Source: Pardosa pseudoannulata (lineage: Eukaryota; Arthropoda; Arachnida; Araneae; Lycosidae). From it: a stretch of 64,000 nucleotides of DNA. A program made the position numbers and the translations under genes. The notes below the pieces were generated by a model that was not told where the DNA came from, did not search any database, and worked only from the letters and a program-made list of their open reading frames with translations. Of the stretch, positions 58,440 to 64,000 are shown in pieces; the first letter of the stretch is position 1, and each line of letters opens with the position of its first letter. The stretch spans positions 105,329,021 through 105,393,020 of the forward strand of contig CM063509.1 in NCBI GenBank assembly GCA_032207245.1, read 5' to 3'.

Positions 58440-58760
58440 CGATATAGAAGCCAGAATGCGAAATGATTTAACATTAAAACAAAAGATCGAGCTTCAACAT
58501 TAAAAGAATCTGAAGTCTGTCAGATTGTCATAGGAAAACAGACGAATGATGGAACTGATGAGTCAGATGAAGAATCTCTTGATATTGAGCCACCTCCTAC
58601 AAGTGCTGAAATGAGAAATGCATTGAAAGTGTTGACACGTGGAGTACACCATCACTCCGATGACTTTAAGAAACATTATGATTACGAACAATTTATCAAT
58701 GAGCTTCTCAGAAAGAATTGCAAACAGTCACCAACTGATCAATTTTTAAAATTATGTTTA
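58440..58760 (+). pseudogene. Tigger/pogo transposase remnant
   Basis: IEARMRNDLTLKQKIEL (start codon ATG mutated to ATA) is followed, after a deletion junction at about 58492 and in another frame, by ESDEESLDIEPPPTS, AEMRNALKVLTRG and YDYEQFINELLRKN. This is the acidic linker and C-terminal end of a Tigger-type transposase. The junction differs from that in the 9.1 kb copy. Confidence 0.8.
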
Positions 58761-58886
58761 CAATTATTATGTTTTAAATGATAATATACAGTACATATAT
58801 ATAAGGTGAGTTTTTCATTTTATTTAGTACGTGTGAATTAAAGGAGGGGTAAACTTTATATAATTTTGTATATCGTTTATTGTTAT

Positions 58887-60001
58887 TGTGATCAGGCGAT
58901 TTAGATCAGTAATATAATTGATTCATTCATACAAGAAGTAAAATGCTCGGGATCTAAATCTGACCTCATCACATCGTTTGTAAAGGACAGAGGACCATAA
59001 AATTATATTCAACGGATATTGTTGTCTTGTACGGTAGTCTCGGGCGGGGTTCTGATCCCAGTCCCAGATTAGAATCCCGTCTCCGTACTTGACACTAAAT
59101 AAGAATGTACCTTTGTAGAGTTATTTATGAGTCCCTAAGGGACAGTGCCCAATTAGAAAGGATAAGGTTTTCCAAGTTGGAGGTCTAAAGGCGGGGTTTA
59201 AGTAGACCAATTAGACTTTTACAACTATCCCGGTTGGACGATAAGAAGGAAGAATGGAAAAAGATGAAATTAATAAAATAAGAAAAATCTAAAAGAAAAG
59301 AGAAGGTATTCTGGAGTCCAGTCGAGGAGACCAGTCAGACGAGAACGTGTTCGGGAGTCCAGTTGAGGAGACAAGTCCGACGGAACGTGTTGGGGAGACC
59401 AAGGAGAATAGCCTTGAGTTCGACAGAGACTCCGGAAACGTTCAGAACATCTAGCGACTACCAGCAGTGTTCATGTATCAAATATTACGGCCGCACCCGA
59501 AACACTCAGAAGGAAGTCCCTGGCCAGACCGACGGAAGATCCATGCATACCCAATCCTGATCAGCTCTCAACCAGCAGAGTTCCGGGAACACCATATTAA
59601 CTCCCAAAGGTACCCTCTTTTTACATATATTTGAATTTGAGATTAGGTCCTCTCTCTTATATTTACATATTTACTTAAGTGATGAAAAATTATTGTCAGA
59701 ACTAGATTAGAGTGGCACCTAATTTGAAGATGTTGATAAAGTAAATTTTATGAAGATAGAATCAGATTGTGTGTATATAGATGTATATATATCATTATAA
59801 TAAACTTTTTTTTTATTTTAAGCTGGTTTTAGATGCTTTTAATTTAGCTTTTAGTTTATTTTCATATTTTATGTCTGCAGTTTCTCAGAACTTGTGGTTG
59901 AATTTAGTACTAAAATATTCTTACACAACGCAACCAAAATAAATACCACTATACATTTGATCACAGGTTAATACCCAAATATAAACGAGAACTACACGAC
60001 A
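58887..60001. mobile_element. solo LTR, 1,115 bp
   Basis: TGTGATCAGGCGATTT...ACTACACGACA, with perfect 5-bp TSD GTTAT (58882-58886 and 60002-60006). The Tigger host supplies the empty site. AATAAAC at about 59800 may be a polyadenylation signal (plus strand). The frame at 59363 is within the LTR. Confidence 0.9.
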
Positions 60002-60072
60002 GTTATCAATCGGTTATTGTTATCAAAATCACGGTGTCCCAAACTGATCACATTAAGCGGAGTTCACTGTAT

Positions 60073-60540
60073 TTACTTATTACATTACGTTACCTGTAAA
60101 TGTGTTTTTACTACTACAGCGATCACATAGTTGGAAATCTATAATTACGTTTATCGTTTAGGGCTTTGCTTGTCCTTGTGATTGCTAATGGAACTCTTTG
60201 GTAAACGATTACAAATTAATCAGTACATAAGAACCTTATTATAACGAACCTCAAGGGTCCAAATATTTTGTTCGCTATTATCGACTGTTAGAAAATCTAA
60301 TCTTACAAAATGTATTACTTATTAGTCTCAAATAATTGCAAAAATGATAAAAAGCTCTTTAAAAATGTTTCATAAGAATTAAATTGACTACATTGAATTC
60401 AACAACTTCCTATTAAAGGGGAATGTTACCTTTCGAGATGAAAAACTCTCCATTCTAACTATCAATGTTTGATTCAATATAACATAGAATGTTCTGGAAT
60501 AAATTTTTTTCTAGATCATTATTAAGGATCTAATTTTATA
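60073..60540. other. unassigned A+T-rich sequence
   Basis: No feature recognised. Confidence 0.45.
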
Positions 60541-62985
60541 AAATATATTTAGTTTTGTTATATGAAGAAATACGTTTTAAGAAACACTGAATAAGTACGC
60601 CAAGTGAAAAAAGCAAAAATCCACTTATTCATAAAAGAAATTTGAAAAATAGAAAATAATTTTTTATATCAAATAAAATCTAATTATCTTCTTTAGTAAA
60701 GTAATATAAAATAAAAAAACTAAAAAATAAAAATATTTTAGTTTTGCTATATGAAGTACTATTTAAAAGCACAAAATGTATACTTCAAGCGAAATAAATG
60801 GAAATCCATTTAACCAAAAAATAACTTTTTAAATTTTTAGACTAGATTAGAGCCTAATTTTTTTTTTTATATAAAATAGCAGCTAATTATCTATTTTATT
60901 CTATGAAACTCAATTATATTAATGAGAGAGGAATGTATTGTATTTTATAGCATGGCAAAAAATAATTTTTAATTTTCAATTGCTAAAAAATATTTATCTT
61001 TTAATATTTTAAAATAGTAAAAGCTCTGATTTGTTTTAGAATAAAATTTTCCCAGATTTTGAATAAGGTTCTACCTTAACATATTATGTGTGGGTACATT
61101 TCGCAGTGGAATTGTAACACTGAATAGGTACGCCAAGTGAAAAAAGCAAAAATCCACTTATCCATAAAAGAACTTTTGAAATTTGCAAATGGAAAATATT
61201 TTTTATATCAAATAAAAACTAATTATCTTCTTTAGTAAAATAATATAAAATAAGAAAACTAAATCATAAAAATATTTTAGTTTTGCTAAATGAAGTAATA
61301 CTTAAAAACACAAAATATATACTTCAAGTGAAGTAAATGGAAATCCATTTAACCAAAAAATAACTTTTGAAATTTTTAGATTAGAGACTAATTTTTTATA
61401 TAAAATAGCAGATAATTACCTATCTTATTCTACGAAACTCAACTATATTAATGAGAGAGTATTGTATTTTATTTTATAGCATGGCAAAAACTAAATTTTA
61501 ATTTTCAATTGCTAAAAAATATTTATCTTTTAATATTTTAAAATAGTAAAAGCGATGATTTGTTTTAGAATAAAATTTTCCCAGATTTTGAATAAGGTTC
61601 TACCTTAACATATTGTGTGGGGGTATATTGAGTAGCGGAATTGCAACAATGAATAGGTACGCCAGGTGAAAAAAGCAAAAATCCACTTATCCATAAAAGA
61701 ACTTTTGAAATTTGCAAATGGAAAATATTTTTTATATCAAATAAAAACTAATTATCTTCTTTAGTAAAATAATATAAAATAAGAAAACTAAATCATAAAA
61801 ATATTTTAGTTTTGCTAAATGAAGTAATATTTAAAAACACAAAATATATACTTCAAGTGAAGTAAATGGAAATCCATTTAACCAAAAAATAACTTTTGAA
61901 ATTTTTAGATTAGAGACTAATTTTTTATATAAAATAGCAGATAATTACCTATCTTATTCTACGAAACTCAACTATATTAATGAGAGAGTATTGTATTTTA
62001 TTTTATAGCATGGCAAAAACTAAATTTTAATTTTCAATTGCTAAAAAATATTTATCTTTTAATATTTTAAAATAGTGAAAGCTCTGATTTGTTTTAGAAT
62101 AAAATTTTCCCAGATTTTGAATAAGGTTCTACCTTAACATATTGTGTGTGGGTACATTTAGCAGCGGAATTGTAACACGGAATGGGTACGCCAAGTGAAA
62201 GAAGCAAAAATCCACTTATCCATAAAAAAACTTTTGAAATTTGCAAATAGAAAAGAATTTTTTTATATCAAATAAAATGTAATTATCTTCTTTAGTTAAA
62301 TAATATAAAATAAGAAAACTAAATCATAAAAATATTTTAGTTTTCCTGTATGAAGTAATATTTAAAAACACAAAATATATACTTCAAGTGAAATAAATGG
62401 AAATCCATTTAACCAAAAAATAACTTTTGAAATTTTTAGATTAGAGACTAATTTTTTATATAAAATAGCAGATAATTATCTATTTTATTCTATGAAACTC
62501 GATTATATTATGTGTTTTATTTTATAGCACGACAAAAACTAAATTTTAATTTTTAATTGCTAAAAAATATTTATCGTTTAATATTTTAAAATAGTAAAAG
62601 CTCTAATTTGTTTTAGAATAAAAATTTCCCAGATTTTGAATAAGGTTCTACCTTAACATATTGTGTGTGGGTACATTTAGCAGCGGAACTGTAACACTGA
62701 ATAGGTACGCCAAGTGAAAAAAGCAAAAATCCACTTATTCATAAAAAAACTTTTGAAATTTGCAAAAGGAAAAGAATTTTCTTATATCAAATAAAATCTA
62801 ATTATCTTCTTTAGTAAAATAATATAAAATAAGAAAACTAAATAATAAAAATATTTTACTTTTGCTATATGAAGTAATATTTAAAAACACAAAATATATA
62901 CTTCAAGTGAAATAAATGAAAATCCATTTAACCAAAAAATAACTTTTGAAATTTTTAGATTAGAGACTAATTTTTTAACAGTTAA
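60541..62985 (+). repeat. 529-bp tandem array carrying a piggyBac-like terminus in each monomer
   Basis: About 4.6 monomers. The site TTAACATATT occurs at 61076, 61605, 62134 and 62653 (steps 529, 529, 519). Each is followed by GTGTGTGGGTACATTT and GCGGAATTG, the left end of the pB-A family. The rest of the monomer (CACTGAATAGGTACGCCAAG, AATCCACTTATCCATAAAAG) is array-specific. Units 2 and 3 are the most alike. Confidence 0.92.
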
Positions 62986-63004
62986 CCAAATATGAAAACC
63001 AAAT

Positions 63005-63502
63005 AAAAAAAAAGTTATTCGGTTAAATCTCAATAGATCGATAATTATTTAATTTTTTAACCAACTTTTCGTATTTTATATTGAAATATATATATAAATA
63101 TATAAATAGAAATATATAAATAACAACCATAAGATTTTGTAAAAAAAAAAAACATTTTTAGTGGATAAATTTATAATAGTATCGTAAATATAAAAAATGG
63201 AATAGAAATAGTAGTATATAGTTTTAAATTTTTCGAATTATGTTATGCATAAACATTTTTACATTATAAAAAAATGAAAAGAGCAATCATAAAACTAATA
63301 ATGTAAAAACTAGTTTTTATTTGTCTAAATTTTTCCAGAATCTATGTAGTAGACGAGAACATTCGGCTTCGTTTTCCTGTACATACCGTTATTTTATACC
63401 CACAAACAAACCATGTTGTTACACTAACCCGTACTAGTACGGGACCCGGCTCAAGTATCAAGCGTCATAAAACGTACTAGTAAGTGTCCCGCTTTCAACG
63501 TG
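63005..63502 (+). mobile_element. pB-A family body and right end, adjoining the array
   Basis: AAATCTCAATAGATCGATAA onward is collinear with 12340-12733, ending CCCGCTTTCAACGTG then TTAA (63503-63506). Its left end is the array. Array plus this segment therefore look like one pB-A element with an internally amplified left part. Confidence 0.8.
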
Positions 63503-63506
63503 TTAA

Positions 63507-64000
63507 TGAAAGTTATTTAGTTTTGTTACATGTAGCAATACATTTTTAAAAACAAGTGAAAATACATAGAAGCAGCTGTGTACTGTCTTTCTAAATGTTC
63601 CGTCCAGCATCCATGATGCGACAGCAATTCCTTAATATTCTTTGTAAACTGTGTATATTTTGTAACCGTGAGGCATAGCGCCATCTGTAAATATATGTAA
63701 TACAATAGTGTTCGCTGAGAGCTAGGGGATAAAATATGCCATATATTCTGTTTTGTGTTGGTTTTCTCAAAAGTGATATTTGGACGACGTTGGGAGTGAG
63801 AATAGTCAAAGTCATTGTAAGTAAATGCTTTATTCTTTTTAATCATAAATCTCATTGGGTTGTCATTTTCCCAACGTTGATCCAATTCATATTCATTCAA
63901 TTCTATTTCATTGAGTTTAAATATTTTGGTATCCTCCTCATTCACATTATTCTAATTTATTATACACTCCACTAAGTCTTAACATCTCACACTAAACATA
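63507..64000. other. unassigned; 139-codon minus-strand ORF of doubtful status
   Basis: The minus frame 63945-63526 is the longest non-repeat, non-transposon ORF in the window (starts MNEEDTKIF). No domain recognised, composition like the surroundings, and a second overlapping frame exists. An acceptor-like TATATTTACAG occurs inside it at about 63691. Bases 63516-63560 weakly resemble the 529-bp monomer. Not called a gene. Confidence 0.25.

Larger units (their letters stand above)
58430..60072 (+). mobile_element. Tigger/pogo-like element, internally deleted, interrupted by a solo LTR
   Basis: Transposase pieces at 58430-58760, then the family's 3' region (58800-58886) and 60007-60072, ending GCGGAGTTCACTG then TA. 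The predicted uninterrupted sequence matches the copy at 1-157. The 5' terminus was not found. Confidence 0.8.

Overview
This is an A+T-rich eukaryotic (metazoan) window with no intact protein-coding gene that I can defend. Long microsatellites, tRNA-derived SINEs, solo LTRs and many mariner/Tc1/pogo/hAT/piggyBac-type elements fit an arthropod; an arachnid is plausible, but nothing here proves it. Almost everything recognisable is a transposable element, usually truncated, internally deleted or frameshifted. Many are precisely delimited by target-site duplications (TSDs) or by insertion into another repeat.

Layout. 0-3.4 kb: Tigger-like 3' end, a dead mariner, then a nest of Tigger containing a SINE containing a TTAA-flanked piggyBac-like element. 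4.3-7.0 kb: A+T-rich higher-order tandem array. 7.4-7.6 kb: the only plausible cellular coding exon (49 codons and a splice donor, minus strand). 8.2-15.3 kb: SINEs, an internally deleted Tigger holding a SINE, a long Helitron-like element, two TTAA-flanked elements. 15.6-21.3 kb: another TTAA element, two CATATAG-family elements, a solo LTR, a minisatellite. 22.5-24.8 kb: long (TA)n and (CA)n microsatellites around a 617-bp palindromic element, plus LTR-like sequence. 25.9-30.8 kb: SINEs, a small AT-flanked MITE, hAT elements. 31.3-32.0 kb: less A+T-rich single-copy sequence, possible regulatory DNA. 32.4-38.3 kb: TTAA element, four CATATAG copies, two solo LTRs of one family, a deleted mariner-like element. 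39-50 kb: more of the same families, two possible regulatory blocks, a 296-bp tandem array. 51-60 kb: piggyBac-like element with an insertion, a G+C-richer block, a pogo-like element split by a Tc1 element, two solo LTRs, a Tigger remnant. 60.5-63.5 kb: a 529-bp tandem array whose monomer carries a piggyBac-like terminus.

The elements do not form a pathway. Their nesting gives a relative chronology: Tigger/pogo copies are old hosts; SINEs, LTRs, Tc1 and TTAA elements entered them later. All family names come from motifs, termini and TSDs read by eye; no database search was possible.
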